A stretch of DNA of 32,401 nt from a virus. The stretch spans positions 1-32,401 of the IMG/VR virus record IMGVR_UViG_3300042731_001703, one strand, 5' to 3'. Made by a program: the position numbers and the translations under genes. This document shows, one piece after another, positions 25,401 to 32,401 of the stretch. Positions within the stretch are counted from its first letter, which is position 1; every line of letters begins with the position of its first letter. The notes under the pieces are model-generated. The model was not told the DNA's origin. It did not search any database and saw nothing but the letters and a program-made list of their open reading frames with translations.

Positions 25401-26351
25401 CTCACCTGGTGTAAGGAAGTCCTCGTGAAACGCATTATGACTATGTAGTTTTACTCCGAGTTCTTCGGCTGCACTATACATCTCGTCTTCAGTTAAACCT
25501 TTGTCTAACCAATTTGCAACAAAAAGACCTTCTTGCTTGGCTGCTTGAAATGACATAGGAGAAGTATAAAACCTCTCTCTATTTTCTATCGTCATATTAT
25601 CACCAAACTGTGCAACCCGATCTCTATCAAAACCCTGAATAAACAAGTTGTCGGTGTAGGCATTGATAGTCATGCCTTTTTCTCTAGCATCTTTTATAAT
25701 ACTACCCGCTGCGTTTTGAGATGCCTCTTCTGAATACCCGTAATATTGATAAAGGTCAACTAATTGTTTGGCAGATATATCCTCAACACTTTCATAAACA
25801 CCAAGTTCATCCATTCGCTGATTTTCAGCAAATGCTTCCGCTTCTCTGTCTTCTGCGTATATAGTTTCGGGGAACGGATTGTCCGCCGTTAGTTGTTCAA
25901 AAAGTAATGGGTTGCTTCTTTGAAGTTCTAGTGGGTTGGCTCGATACTTACTATTCCAATCGTCAAACCATTGTTGTTGAGCATTAGAGGTTGCTTCTTC
26001 ATCGATAACCCCTGGACTATACTGCCCACTATAGTTAAACCCTAGACCTCCAGCATATGGTGAGTCTTCCGAGTTTGAATTGGAAAAATCTAGAGGTTGA
26101 AAGTTCCCGTCCGCATCCGTGTAACCCCGACCCCTTGCAGCAATGGCAGATGCTTCCTCGTCTTTTTTTTTTTGGATCAGTTCATTACGAATTTCGCCCA
26201 TTGCACTTCTTAATTGTACAAGGTCGAATCCTTGGCTTAAACCACCACGAAGGATATTGTTTTCATATTCTTGAAGTTGACCTTGGTCTTCAAGGTCGAA
26301 GTAGTCATCACCAAATTGACTTCTTAAATATTCTAGAATTTCTTCGTCCAT
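16440..26351 (-). CDS. Giant 3303-residue multidomain (polyvalent) virion or ejection protein
   Basis: One open frame of almost 10 kb. Visible segments: a hydrophobic helix region at about 397-447; an acidic/proline linker at about 910-965; a degenerate zincin-like helix REEFAHAG near 1040-1050, lacking the first His of HExxH; an ADP-ribosyltransferase-like stretch at about 1795-1955 (LYHGGFGLEEI..., PLYISPEESEAADYQ..., GFDAVSFVD, ENMVVLNPKSAI); a helical region at 2010-2300 with ILAALSPGADWFINIQNA and GGSHKIRHFYNNIANP, resembling helix-hairpin-helix glycosylase-like phage domains; a Ser/Thr/Gly linker at 2337-2400; and hydrophobic stretches at 2630-2680 and near 2925. Such proteins are usually packaged and injected. 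It lies between the internal virion genes and the holin. Confidence 0.8.
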   Translation of the reverse strand: MDEEILEYLRSQFGDDYFDLEDQGQLQEYENNILRGGLSQGFDLVQLRSAMGEIRNELIQKKKDEEASAIAARGRGYTDADGNFQPLDFSNSNSEDSPYAGGLGFNYSGQYSPGVIDEEATSNAQQQWFDDWNSKYRANPLELQRSNPLLFEQLTADNPFPETIYAEDREAEAFAENQRMDELGVYESVEDISAKQLVDLYQYYGYSEEASQNAAGSIIKDAREKGMTINAYTDNLFIQGFDRDRVAQFGDNMTIENRERFYTSPMSFQAAKQEGLFVANWLDKGLTEDEMYSAAEELGVKLHSHNAFHEDFLTPGEDYFSFWLIDEENAPGDETGVGKDLVRFYNRAIISRMQSDMLDPISSFLHEIDYERLAYYQKLMRDNQQVGWDTDNAFLTGLDTVISSVISPIFESAVALTTGVFADAYNLSFIAGVGAVTEGAGISTAIKMLYGKEGLALEYSSKVLEVFQELGYDTTNPQELAKAFENPEAMSEARTRGLAKGIPIAIVDMMSYGTASAIYKRLMKGGASFLKSAAYRELTEATMGAAGEALGQVVETGEIYDVKGIALEFIGQTVQTAPMKAFNAVKGKEMSAAEKQYMRFAILNNDSHELTTVASAMNYNEVRSIDQRIKEERQAARKAKSKEARATHRQNVRTLQNQKYETLNRNIETLQNLSVADRKAVGEKTRQMNDMMVELKRFKKSDPGRKAVIREIGKLYGDIQNIINPQEARPGTVQAEIIPGVESSVEPAPGAPIVQEEPTPTIEQLNGEQTVVKLPTGQIARGLLTIDEGGKVSVTEADGSVVELGNISELEGQTIEEAGFGSFVSNLNEDGSFTIRGKEYTAPRGKRSINLNEDGEVVSVTLKDSKGRNRTFRGEVAQEIAYYFSQPQTNNKDTRSLNDVIGDFIEAEMGGPVEETETSTEPTTEETEEGDQVVIPSEETPPLPEEPVEEAPSEPEAPAPKPALTSGINTITPRGGVSERVAQTVNNLVKALRENIGSDVRIVIWNNTEDLNRANNTQGYDAYYNFNNNTINITVDSSDAVIREEFAHAGLGGIMSDDKVRTRLYQEVLDLVKKNPALAPDMDAFISAYQAEGKRLGMTPEGIEAMVQEEAVIRVLTSYSENMNQIDSSIKAKIRRIINRALSAIGFKDLTITDDTSLDRLAETFAFASRQGRAIKQDVSTPFRTKPVPDGGRANINMLTKALGLNAKTIKQVAGARQEAFIVQAESFMNRPVIEPTEGDIASMDIDDPSTFTPAFMTEVFDLASQSLDGAKDYMLEFYLDFYQYKNDIDVSTKGLLVKPRNVRVPIVAGNFFLPETREQFEEQFGFGFEARDKKMTALDPGSRLRPRLFKLSPLPGEKTKLAINGQPYDMSMLYPEVSELMEDMYNMIAAGPMQQAMLSMSAVKINEKDFGTMEDNPEFYRDEVERVMGKLAFDPSKNFYANIYGNAKKLHDYVLGSAFDNTPPSERIEIEEKAKETAKAYIDVTIADMDGFINNMFNRVYAEGREFTDTRLAFKAGFNDMFEKNYSVFDMIDVEGFGVFTRGMKNMLIELVDLGAPSTDISSYSLAFEAGTTNDFPNPVLQQIRPINTPNYERMKRFHEDMVGEGKLEETRQKEYSFYTSKMGDVSWYLTSPDQVPGTMDQLVNDADNISDPYKRLEYLSWMENHTIMMEDGDYTKAYTLGFQQKVKDKVDKARNEILGGRAALNAESIKALKEGIVAAQRVGQGIAVSKGKSTDIMDMTAATVRSLAAPNKNKKPIYVEHAIALTSTERHPLMVDQEVPPFIDNMPKEDYSREGMVTLYHGGFGLEEISNDRPLYISPEESEAADYQRLQDAEEKSNPKLVNPVYVLESKVASQDQALEIARQLFPSKMAQYDATGDAMFFMLIDIEGMEARNFSLEDIPFILNPRERKKYFAALESAGFDAVSFVDQQADQTKSPRTVENMVVLNPKSAIDNGSMKLQSQKEWADGIYATFKERVVSNLLYLHDLADPEIREYMRRWYDGANKIAKDMSGKYDISIEQSAGILAALSPGADWFINIQNAYNIVEVLYNQQNSTFDDVMYNTAIERKLESYRQTGVNSSTYKKKAKGKKMTASKLLKKDRDSFNSFKESMDNLRGRTLSSMDALEKAKFVRYFREVYMPSTIQAYNPVGDDLGIYTTKDGNARKVVTQSFSNMAKAITMFENNDVAMISELLGGSHKIRHFYNNIANPDATDGDVTMDTHAVAAAELMPYGQKSAAVNENFGSGIMNQKVNGLSGNYWAYLDAYTEAANQRGILPREMQSITWEVIRLLMPSTLRDESSRSDIAQIYKDYQGEAIEDVQNEIKKYFDEKDTDTETPRGTNIKHPFWHRPSSSEGNTTQGETTNEGDLAGGDLPSGTSTPGSTPGNTSNDTGRANLKMRQATRKFVDMLKTGTPQEIAFSETILKAKRRAAKGTLRSKDEGADFFYKPQSINASREQLMGMTTAEIVSLLDTDILRMISDDSRGTDFSTDGNILVLAQVEYLERLRKQGNMNAYKVELAKLTKMGTTFGQLLRQFGEIKGKTVDGMVSIIANEYEQKGTPLKDESLQELTQIVDEYMSAKNEYDKVVSEVLETDPNNFDTLDKKVQEAQDRLEKAIGGINEFQKFNAPSWGTLLSTIMQGNLLTLRSITTNVIANAFTLPLRLGEQLIAAPINFMLDPKGREIRPSFGAMIYGAQRSWYGLKEAYKSIKTGKAPGDFEYTAGYQLRPLVALATVFGRGKENLPQEFHGQLDFMNYKTKKLFEGIFGLTAAGNFKLLVLGDRPFYRGMEGYELYQQGKKLGLEGESLKQFLKYPTEEHMNIARQKGLKLTFQENDSTVLLGLLTTEKVQSWFNKAGSIGAASDSALTRVFGNAMKFMVKSNFPFVKTPFNILSQSLELTLFPLTFAQAFVPGMKARDRSEKLATALMGYMLFLFARRLYDQGVASGAVDELSPKARSVAYEVEPPFTINVSAMGREQGEPFLPSDRRVGFSKLGLPGAVMAAYIKAFQVIDRDQNFSKEEELKVYGLEEQDAVSTFLERSFGITLGTLGALMDQSFLTGMENLTKMLQNTEDMDVVSKYFEQLSRAMVSVPLPNIYTSFFRAEREFLLDYRDEGFTNRFKNVIYDRTFGAFGRGDNPAPARINVWGEKINQTPPGTDPVFYEFLDPTGTRLATDDPLKVELYSLYRRTGDENALPSIPSLILNKEYKINRGSEKVEFTTNEVNEMLMLLGQQRTAQLRTVVGAASWDRLTDEAKINIVKKINNRYSKGYMTREDGTRQIFDWYRMRQEIINNRESVKVLRLE

Positions 26352-26355
26352 GCCT

Positions 26356-27654
26356 TTACTTTACTAGGTTTCCAAGTTGTCTGATGTAAGAATCAAATTC
26401 ATCTACATCAGTAATTTGTTTTGTAACTCCACGCTCCTCGGTCTTAACTTGATAACTAATACCTCTATTGTTGGAATTATTTGTTTGAATGTCTTGTATT
26501 GCTTCTTTATACTCTTCGCTGTTAGGAGATAAAGGCATACCACTCATGTCTGTAATTTGAGTTGTTTTTTCTTGAAGGTCAACCACTAGTGTTCCTGCCT
26601 TATGATAAAAACCCGTAACCCTTACAGTCTCTATTGGTCTTGAACCATTTACTTCCGCACCCTCTATCTTGAGTGTCATAGGTGAAGCAAGTTGTTTCAT
26701 TTCATAGTTTGTCCCATCAAGAGTCTGGGTGTATGTACCTGAAAATTTATTGGTTCTACTTCTAGAAACAGCCTCTGCTCGTCTTCTGTCATCTTCTGCT
26801 TTCATACCTACCATTGTCCCATTAGAAATTTCTAGGTATTCTTCTTTAGCAAGTTCCAAAAGTTTTGGGTTAGACCTTACTTCCTCTGGTGACATTTCAT
26901 GGTTTGCAGCGTAAGACTCAACAACACTTCTTCCAAGACCCTTTGGATCAGCCTGTACTTGTAAGTCAAAGAAGTCTCCAAACTCGCTCATCTTACCCGC
27001 GCTAATAAATGCACGACCCGTTCTTGCGCCAAAAGCTTGAGGTGTTTCAAAACGATAAGAGTCTACTGGGCTAAATACTAGAGCAGTTTCTTGGCTCGGT
27101 TTATATCTTCCACTAAACACCGAAGAGTAGTTGCTAACTCCGTTTTGAGAGTCGATTATCTCAACCTGCATGGTTTCCTCGTTGTAACGAACATCGTCTA
27201 ATGTACCCCACTTGTTATCAAAGCGTTCTTGCATTTGATCAGGGGTTTCTTGAAAGTTGCTTGAGTTGGCTTGACTTCTAATCAATGTTTGGTTATCAGA
27301 GGTGTATCCTCCACGAGCCACATCAAGGAACTGTTTACCTTGAGCAACAATAACATTTAGTCGATTGAGATTGTCTTGACTCGGATCGTTTGACCAATTT
27401 TCTAGCTCTGTTTCATAGGCTTTCATAAAACCCTCTTGGAAGACACGCTTACTTTCGTCATCAAGGTTCATCATGTTACCTTGCATAGAAGCAAACTGCC
27501 CCTCAATACGAGATACAATCTGATCACGGCGTTTCTTCTCTTGTTGGAGCAACGCCATGTTTTGTTGTTGTGCTTGAATATTACCACGAATACCCTCTAT
27601 AGTGGCTTTAGAAGTAGCAGAAGAATAATCAAGTGGTTTTGTAACTAAACTCAT
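26356..27654 (-). CDS. Internal virion-type protein
   Basis: This 432-residue protein opens with a long Gln-rich coiled coil (about 20-60, QAQQQNMALLQQEKKRRDQI), then a helical segment with VFQEGFMKAYETELENW. A mixed region follows, and a beta-rich C-terminal part (about 310-420). There are no membrane segments or catalytic motifs. By position between the tail protein and the giant protein it corresponds to internal core proteins such as T7 gp15, but the similarity is positional, not in sequence. It ends four bases before the giant gene starts and overlaps the upstream gene by four bases. Confidence 0.65.
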   Translation of the reverse strand: MSLVTKPLDYSSATSKATIEGIRGNIQAQQQNMALLQQEKKRRDQIVSRIEGQFASMQGNMMNLDDESKRVFQEGFMKAYETELENWSNDPSQDNLNRLNVIVAQGKQFLDVARGGYTSDNQTLIRSQANSSNFQETPDQMQERFDNKWGTLDDVRYNEETMQVEIIDSQNGVSNYSSVFSGRYKPSQETALVFSPVDSYRFETPQAFGARTGRAFISAGKMSEFGDFFDLQVQADPKGLGRSVVESYAANHEMSPEEVRSNPKLLELAKEEYLEISNGTMVGMKAEDDRRRAEAVSRSRTNKFSGTYTQTLDGTNYEMKQLASPMTLKIEGAEVNGSRPIETVRVTGFYHKAGTLVVDLQEKTTQITDMSGMPLSPNSEEYKEAIQDIQTNNSNNRGISYQVKTEERGVTKQITDVDEFDSYIRQLGNLVK

Positions 27655-28505
27655 CTGCGTCTTGCTTCTTTATCAAATCGGTTGAGCAGTCCTATTACAT
27701 ATCTAGAAAGTGGAGACTTTTCTTTCTCGGCTAGTTCTCTAATCTTATCCGATTGTTCTGGGTTAAAAATATATTCACCACCTGTAGCCTCACCAACTTT
27801 CTTGCCGTCTTGAACTAGGTCTATAGGATTCTCTTCATGGCTAAACTCACCGGGAGTCTTCATACCATCTTCGCCGAATTGGATTTCAGCAATCTCTCTA
27901 GCGTTTTTCATTTGCGCCTCTGCTAAAAGCCCTTGAGCAGCGGTTGCGCCAAAATTACTAATCGCACCTGCTTGCATTTGTTTGCCTGCGTTGAAGGAAG
28001 CATCCGCTTGAGCAAGGTCGCTAAAGAACAAGTTGGCTTCGTTACCCACATTAAACTGTTCGGTACGGAATTCGGCATCCCCTAGTATTTTAAGAGCATC
28101 TTGTACATTCTTACCCTTTTGTGCTTCAAGCCCATAGATGTCGGCAGTGTTTTGTCTTGCGGAAGTATTAAGACCACCTATAAGACCACGAGAACCACCA
28201 CCCTGTGACAATGTATCTACTGTTGTAGCAAAGTTGCTTTTAGCATTTTCAATAGCGAGGTTTTCCGCTTGATTTTCTTTGGCTAATTCAAACAGGTCAA
28301 AGTACGCCTCTGGGGTTTCCATTTTTGGAATACCCGTTTTTCTTAATTCTTCTGATCTTTTTTCTGCATCTTTAGCAATACCCCTACCTTGAACATATTG
28401 TGCTATAGATGTTCCCGCTGATATTCCTAGTGCAGCAAGTGTAAATGGATCCATACCTATTCCTGTTTTACTTGTTGATGTTGTATTTGGTGTGGGCGCA
28501 AACAT
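27651..28505 (-). CDS. Internal virion-type protein (T7 gp14-like position)
   Basis: This 284-residue protein starts with a Ser/Thr-rich stretch, then the hydrophobic, Gly/Ala-rich segment MDPFTLAALGISAGTSIAQY (18-37), a long Ala/Gln/Asn-rich helical region, and a C-terminal module VQDGKKVGEATGGEYIFNPEQSDKI. That module recurs in Bacteroidota podovirus proteins as I remember them. The N-terminal hydrophobic segment followed by a coiled region is typical of gp14-like core proteins that build the DNA channel. Either M1 (28505) or M18 could be the true start. I kept M1 because AGGAAGG, one of the few Shine-Dalgarno-like sites here, lies four bases before it. Confidence 0.68.
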   Translation of the reverse strand: MFAPTPNTTSTSKTGIGMDPFTLAALGISAGTSIAQYVQGRGIAKDAEKRSEELRKTGIPKMETPEAYFDLFELAKENQAENLAIENAKSNFATTVDTLSQGGGSRGLIGGLNTSARQNTADIYGLEAQKGKNVQDALKILGDAEFRTEQFNVGNEANLFFSDLAQADASFNAGKQMQAGAISNFGATAAQGLLAEAQMKNAREIAEIQFGEDGMKTPGEFSHEENPIDLVQDGKKVGEATGGEYIFNPEQSDKIRELAEKEKSPLSRYVIGLLNRFDKEARRR

Positions 28506-28507
28506 TA

Positions 28508-28528
28508 CCTTCCTAATTTACAAAGTTA
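28508..28528 (-). promoter_or_regulatory. Ribosome site and possible -7 element before the internal virion gene
   Basis: On the minus strand TAACTTTG (28521-28528) matches the Bacteroidota -7 box, and AGGAAGG (28508-28514) precedes the ATG at 28505. No TTG lies 19-21 bases upstream of the -7 match, so promoter activity is doubtful. The SD-like site is notable because most starts in this window have none. Confidence 0.35.
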
Positions 28529-28529
28529 A

Positions 28530-31500
28530 TTATTTCTTTGCAACACTTGGTCGCCCTAAACTGCTGTGAAGACTTTCATTATTAAAGTGCATATTCACGG
28601 CAAATAATTCTACTTTTGAGGAGTAGTGATCAGATTCAAAATCCATCTTACAGAAATTGTCTCTCAACTGATCGCCCTCATCTTTAGCGGTGAGCTTAAG
28701 CACTACCACATCATCTTCCGAAAGTGCAGAAACATTCCCACTAGCAGTGAGTTTTTTTGAGGAGTCTACACTTGATAATGTTTGCGATAGGCTTGTAAGT
28801 GTACCGCTATTGTCATAATACAAATCCGCACCGATCGGGAGCGGTTGTGTATTTATTCTATTCTTAAATGTTACACCCGTATTCGCCGAGTCAACAGAGT
28901 CTACTGTACCAACTACAATATAGTTAGCCGTAGAGTTTTGCGTATCTCTAGGCACGAATGCTACAAACTCTCGCTCACGCTCATCATAGTCCGCAGTAGC
29001 AATGGTGGTTTGCTGATCCGTAGTAGACAAGGTAGCCGACCAAGACTTGTTACCCTCTAGGCTAATAGCATCATATGATTTTACAGAACTAGGGTCAATG
29101 TTAGCAACTACCGAGAACTTTGCTGGGAAGTTTGTCCCATAGAAGTTACCATAACTAGAGTTAGTACCATGTTCCCACAACACCTCTTGGTATGCACCAC
29201 TTGTACCTCCACCATTAAACGACAAGAACTTATCGTTGATGTTTGCATATAGATCAGGCTTGAAGGAATAGAACGATGTCCACACCCCTCTTTTATGGTC
29301 ATATGCTATGGTAAACGAAGTGAACGACCCACGGCTTTTTATTGTAAGAATGTACTCGTCATTATCGGGGTCATACCCTGCAACGATGTCGTATTCCGTC
29401 TTACCTGTTTGTGCAAGATAAGAGGACAGTTCTTTATCAAAGAAAGCATCCATGCTCTTATCACTAATCGGAGTAATACCATCACGAGATATGCGAATTA
29501 CCTTTTGCGCCTTTACATCTACATAGTACATGATACCGAACCGCTCAACGATTCCACCAGGGTATCCACTCGAACCAAAATTACCTGCGTAATAAGATGC
29601 CGAACCCAGTACATTGTTACTAACAACAACATTGTTGTCTGAAAGGGTTTGTAAGAGGTTTCTATTGATAGGCGCAAATCCTACCTTGTGTTCTTGGAAG
29701 ATGTACAGTCTATCGGTCTGATCAATTAACTTGTCGATCTTCCCATGACGAACATCGTAGTCCATAAAGTTTGCCGTAGAAGGATTGAAGGACGAAAGCG
29801 TAAGCACACTACTATCCATTACATATGGATCAGAATAAGTAATGCTTGACCTACGGCGTACTTCACGAGCATCCTCTAATATAGCATGAGGTCTACCCTT
29901 ACTTGTATAGTCCGAATCTAGGAAGTCACTATATGAATCTGACTCTACATAGAGAGTATCATACTCAAAGTTAGCGTAGTTGTCTTCATCGTACTCGGAG
30001 TTTGCGCTGTCATATGGTGCTAGTAGTATTTCTCTAGGTTTAAAGTAAACATCGCCTTGAATTAGTTCTACCACAGGATATCCTCCATCGGTACTATCTC
30101 CTACATGCGCCCCACTTGTAATATCATACGATTCACCTATCTCGTAGTATACAGTATCATTCTCAACTGTTTTTGGCGACACTATTTCTACAATAACTCG
30201 TTGACCCCAAATGTCATTACCCGTCTTTACATCGTCAAGGTTGAAGTCGTCAAGAGATTTTGTACCATAGTCTTCGTCTCGTATTACCACAAAGGTTGAT
30301 GCTCGGTTTGGGCTAACATCGGTATCGGTAGTAACAACTTCTTTTCTAATAACACCAAAGGTATATCCGTCTACATATTGTCGGTTTTGGCTACTATCAT
30401 AATAAGAGATAACACGAAGGACATCTCCTTCTTTAAAGGTGTATTCTAAATCACTCTTTTTTTCTTTGTTATAGCTCTTATCTTTTCCTTCAAGAGGGAA
30501 TAAATCAAGGTATATAAGATTGCCTTTGTAATGCGCCCCGGCTACACTATACTGTATAAAGTCTGAATACGTTTGATTACCTCCGTATACAACTTGATAC
30601 TTCTTCGCCCACGATGGTGGGTTGTGTTTAATCTTAAGATTTACTTGTACAGCACCCTTGTTACTACCACGAGCAGTCTCTCCGTACCCAGCGACATACA
30701 CGCCATCAATCTTTTGTACAAATGAAGACCTTCCCTTTTCATCGTAGTATACAATACCAAAGTTGTGTATTGCACTTGATTTAAAAGAGGTAACACCCGC
30801 CTCGTATGCATAATTAAATGTAGTAGGTAAAGTAAATCCTGTTTTGCTAACATGATAAATATTGGCTACTGCAATAGATTGTGCTTGTGGCGTTCTCGTA
30901 TCATATCCCGAAGCGTTACCTCCGTTATATTGAATAACTCTTCTGCTTTGAGCATCTACACTAACCTTGGCTTGAAGTGTTGTTATGTCTAGGTCGATCT
31001 TTCTTTTCCCACTTACACTATAAGAAGTGTCTTCGTCAAACTCAATTACTACGCTAGGGAAGTCTAATCCAATTTCAATTGCATCGCCAACTTCAATTGA
31101 AGAAGGACTAGTGTCGGTTGTGACAGCGGTGATTACTGCATCTCTCCCAACAATTGATTCCGTATGAGAATAGGTGATATCATCGGTAGATTCAAATTGA
31201 CTTGCAAGGTCATCTAAAATTTCATCCTTTGTCATCGTACTACCTAGAAGTATAGATGCATCTAGAGTAATAGACTTACTAGCAAAAGGAACATCTATTG
31301 GGTAGTTAGCATCATTGTACTTACCAATACCAAAATCAAAGTTTATATTAGAATTTACAAAGTCATCGGTAAATAGATATCCCGAAGAATTTTTACGCAC
31401 CCTAATACTACCACCTGCGCTAGATGTCAATACAACACGAATAGCAATAACTGCTCCTGCATCATACGAGCTTTCCATTGATGTACCATCAAGTAAGATG

Positions 31501-32401
31501 TGTACTGGACCACCTGAAGAAGGGTTCTCAATACTAGCAGTAATAACCCCTGGGTCTTCTACATCCCTGTATACTACTGAAGATTCTACATCGACCGATA
31601 TATTGTCAAACCCCTCAATGTAGTCGCCATACATAAGGCGGTTGCCTGATATAGATTGGGCGTGTGCCTTGAGTGGAACATTGTCATATATTTTATCGAC
31701 TTGGAGGTTTGATACGGCAGGGTAGGAACCATCGTTTCTAAATACAAATGTACCTGTAGATGTAGACGGGTTATCCACTTCTCCAAGTTTATAGAATGTA
31801 ACTGATCCCCCTTGTCGTGCAAGTATACGCACCTTCTCAACCTCCGAGTCCCCACTCGTAAAAGTCAAGGTAATCTTATTGTTGAAGATTACGAAGTTAG
31901 AATTGACAATCCCCTCCCCATATGTGTTGGGGTTGATTGCTAGTTTAGAATAAGTGGATATAGCACTTACCTCTCCGTCTTTATAAATGTATTGATAAGC
32001 AAATTGGAAAGACTTCTTGTCAACATTGTTTTGCTTGTAGTCCGAGTCGGTAGAGTAATTAAATGTAATAGGCACTAGCGGTGGTGATTTACATACCTCC
32101 AAAAACTCCTTACGCTCGTCATCGGTGTAATAGTTAGCACCATCCGAATCACTCCATATATCGCTCTTGTTAGCGATAACCCGATCTATATTTATTTTTC
32201 GTGGTGGATTGTGACCATCGGTAAAATATACAAGGGTTTCGTCTTGGTCGTTAAATGTAACATCCGCTTCGATCAGCGTGTCCGCTTGGAAGTTAAGTAC
32301 ACTGCTTCTAAAGAGCAGTTCGTAGTTTGCGCTTTCTACATTGTAACGATAAATACTATCGACACCTCCGTTTGTGTTTGGAGTCTTTGCACGAACAAAG
32401 T
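28530..32401 (-). CDS. Large tail (stabilisation-type) protein, N-terminus beyond the window
   Basis: The frame stays open from the right edge to the TAA at 28530, giving 1289 visible residues; the start lies outside. The TTG at 32102 is internal, since upstream codons continue the same domain, including VYFTDGHNPPRKINIDR. Further on come FQFAYQYIYKDGEVSAIS (near 115) and YDNVPLKAHAQSISGNRLMYGDY (about 235). These motifs are typical of the large tail stabilisation protein of crAss-like and related Bacteroidota podoviruses. The rest is beta-rich with many Ser, Thr, Asp and Tyr, and YADYDERERE-type segments near the end. It would form part of the tail or tail-hub collar of the particle. Confidence 0.75.
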   Translation of the reverse strand, partial: FVRAKTPNTNGGVDSIYRYNVESANYELLFRSSVLNFQADTLIEADVTFNDQDETLVYFTDGHNPPRKINIDRVIANKSDIWSDSDGANYYTDDERKEFLEVCKSPPLVPITFNYSTDSDYKQNNVDKKSFQFAYQYIYKDGEVSAISTYSKLAINPNTYGEGIVNSNFVIFNNKITLTFTSGDSEVEKVRILARQGGSVTFYKLGEVDNPSTSTGTFVFRNDGSYPAVSNLQVDKIYDNVPLKAHAQSISGNRLMYGDYIEGFDNISVDVESSVVYRDVEDPGVITASIENPSSGGPVHILLDGTSMESSYDAGAVIAIRVVLTSSAGGSIRVRKNSSGYLFTDDFVNSNINFDFGIGKYNDANYPIDVPFASKSITLDASILLGSTMTKDEILDDLASQFESTDDITYSHTESIVGRDAVITAVTTDTSPSSIEVGDAIEIGLDFPSVVIEFDEDTSYSVSGKRKIDLDITTLQAKVSVDAQSRRVIQYNGGNASGYDTRTPQAQSIAVANIYHVSKTGFTLPTTFNYAYEAGVTSFKSSAIHNFGIVYYDEKGRSSFVQKIDGVYVAGYGETARGSNKGAVQVNLKIKHNPPSWAKKYQVVYGGNQTYSDFIQYSVAGAHYKGNLIYLDLFPLEGKDKSYNKEKKSDLEYTFKEGDVLRVISYYDSSQNRQYVDGYTFGVIRKEVVTTDTDVSPNRASTFVVIRDEDYGTKSLDDFNLDDVKTGNDIWGQRVIVEIVSPKTVENDTVYYEIGESYDITSGAHVGDSTDGGYPVVELIQGDVYFKPREILLAPYDSANSEYDEDNYANFEYDTLYVESDSYSDFLDSDYTSKGRPHAILEDAREVRRRSSITYSDPYVMDSSVLTLSSFNPSTANFMDYDVRHGKIDKLIDQTDRLYIFQEHKVGFAPINRNLLQTLSDNNVVVSNNVLGSASYYAGNFGSSGYPGGIVERFGIMYYVDVKAQKVIRISRDGITPISDKSMDAFFDKELSSYLAQTGKTEYDIVAGYDPDNDEYILTIKSRGSFTSFTIAYDHKRGVWTSFYSFKPDLYANINDKFLSFNGGGTSGAYQEVLWEHGTNSSYGNFYGTNFPAKFSVVANIDPSSVKSYDAISLEGNKSWSATLSTTDQQTTIATADYDEREREFVAFVPRDTQNSTANYIVVGTVDSVDSANTGVTFKNRINTQPLPIGADLYYDNSGTLTSLSQTLSSVDSSKKLTASGNVSALSEDDVVVLKLTAKDEGDQLRDNFCKMDFESDHYSSKVELFAVNMHFNNESLHSSLGRPSVAKK

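Noticed and set aside
32100-32102. TTG at 32102 as start of the tail protein
   Set aside because: The same frame stays open to the right edge and encodes a recognisable part of the domain (TDGHNPPRKINIDR).

Overview
This window reads as part of the genome of a tailed DNA phage, most likely a podovirus-type phage of a Bacteroidota host. The host inference rests on four things. There is a primase-helicase with a VirE-N/BT4734-type primase domain. The large tail protein is of the type I know from crAss-like and other Bacteroidota podoviruses. Almost no gene start has a Shine-Dalgarno sequence. A few sites resemble the Bacteroidota promoter (TTG, about 20 bases, TAnnTTTG). There are no tRNA or rRNA genes, integrase or CRISPR array, so I see no sign of lysogeny.

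Layout. (1) Positions 1-2036, minus strand: small early genes, including a two-domain GroES-like co-chaperonin, a 49-residue protein with nine cysteines and several unknowns. (2) 2077-3405, plus strand: a stand-alone DnaA-domain-IV-like DNA-binding protein, a basic winged-helix candidate and a PD-(D/E)XK nuclease. (3) 3438-4107: about 670 bases with no convincing gene. (4) 4108-6194: two self-contained units. Each begins with a near-identical leader (hairpin, rrn-like boxA, second hairpin, start codon) and ends in a strong intrinsic terminator with the same tail. (5) 6195-6679: non-coding, with an (AG)26 microsatellite, a palindrome related to one in the first leader, and a promoter candidate. 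(6) 6680-14433, plus strand: replication and recombination genes. These are Zn-binding and winged-helix small proteins, a ssDNA-annealing-type protein, a RecE-like exonuclease, an SSB-like protein, a C5 cytosine methyltransferase with a 164-codon ORF in its +1 frame, a DUF3310 protein, the primase-helicase, a DUF1064-type nuclease and a Zn-ribbon/GIY-YIG protein. (7) 14434-32401, minus strand: virion and lysis genes. Read in transcription order from the right edge these are a large tail (stabilisation-type) protein that runs off the window, two internal virion-type proteins, a 3303-residue multidomain protein, a holin-like membrane protein, a DUF5675 protein and an unknown 364-residue protein.

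How it fits together. The plus-strand block would replicate, recombine and methylate the DNA. The annealing protein, exonuclease and SSB-like protein form a classic phage recombination module. The minus-strand right half would be the late block for particle assembly, DNA delivery and lysis. The two blocks converge tail to tail with no spacer at 14433/14434. The least expected elements are the duplicated boxA leaders, the overprinted methyltransferase frame, the giant protein with an ADP-ribosyltransferase-like segment, and the tandem GroES-like protein. Functions below come from reading motifs by eye; no database search was run.
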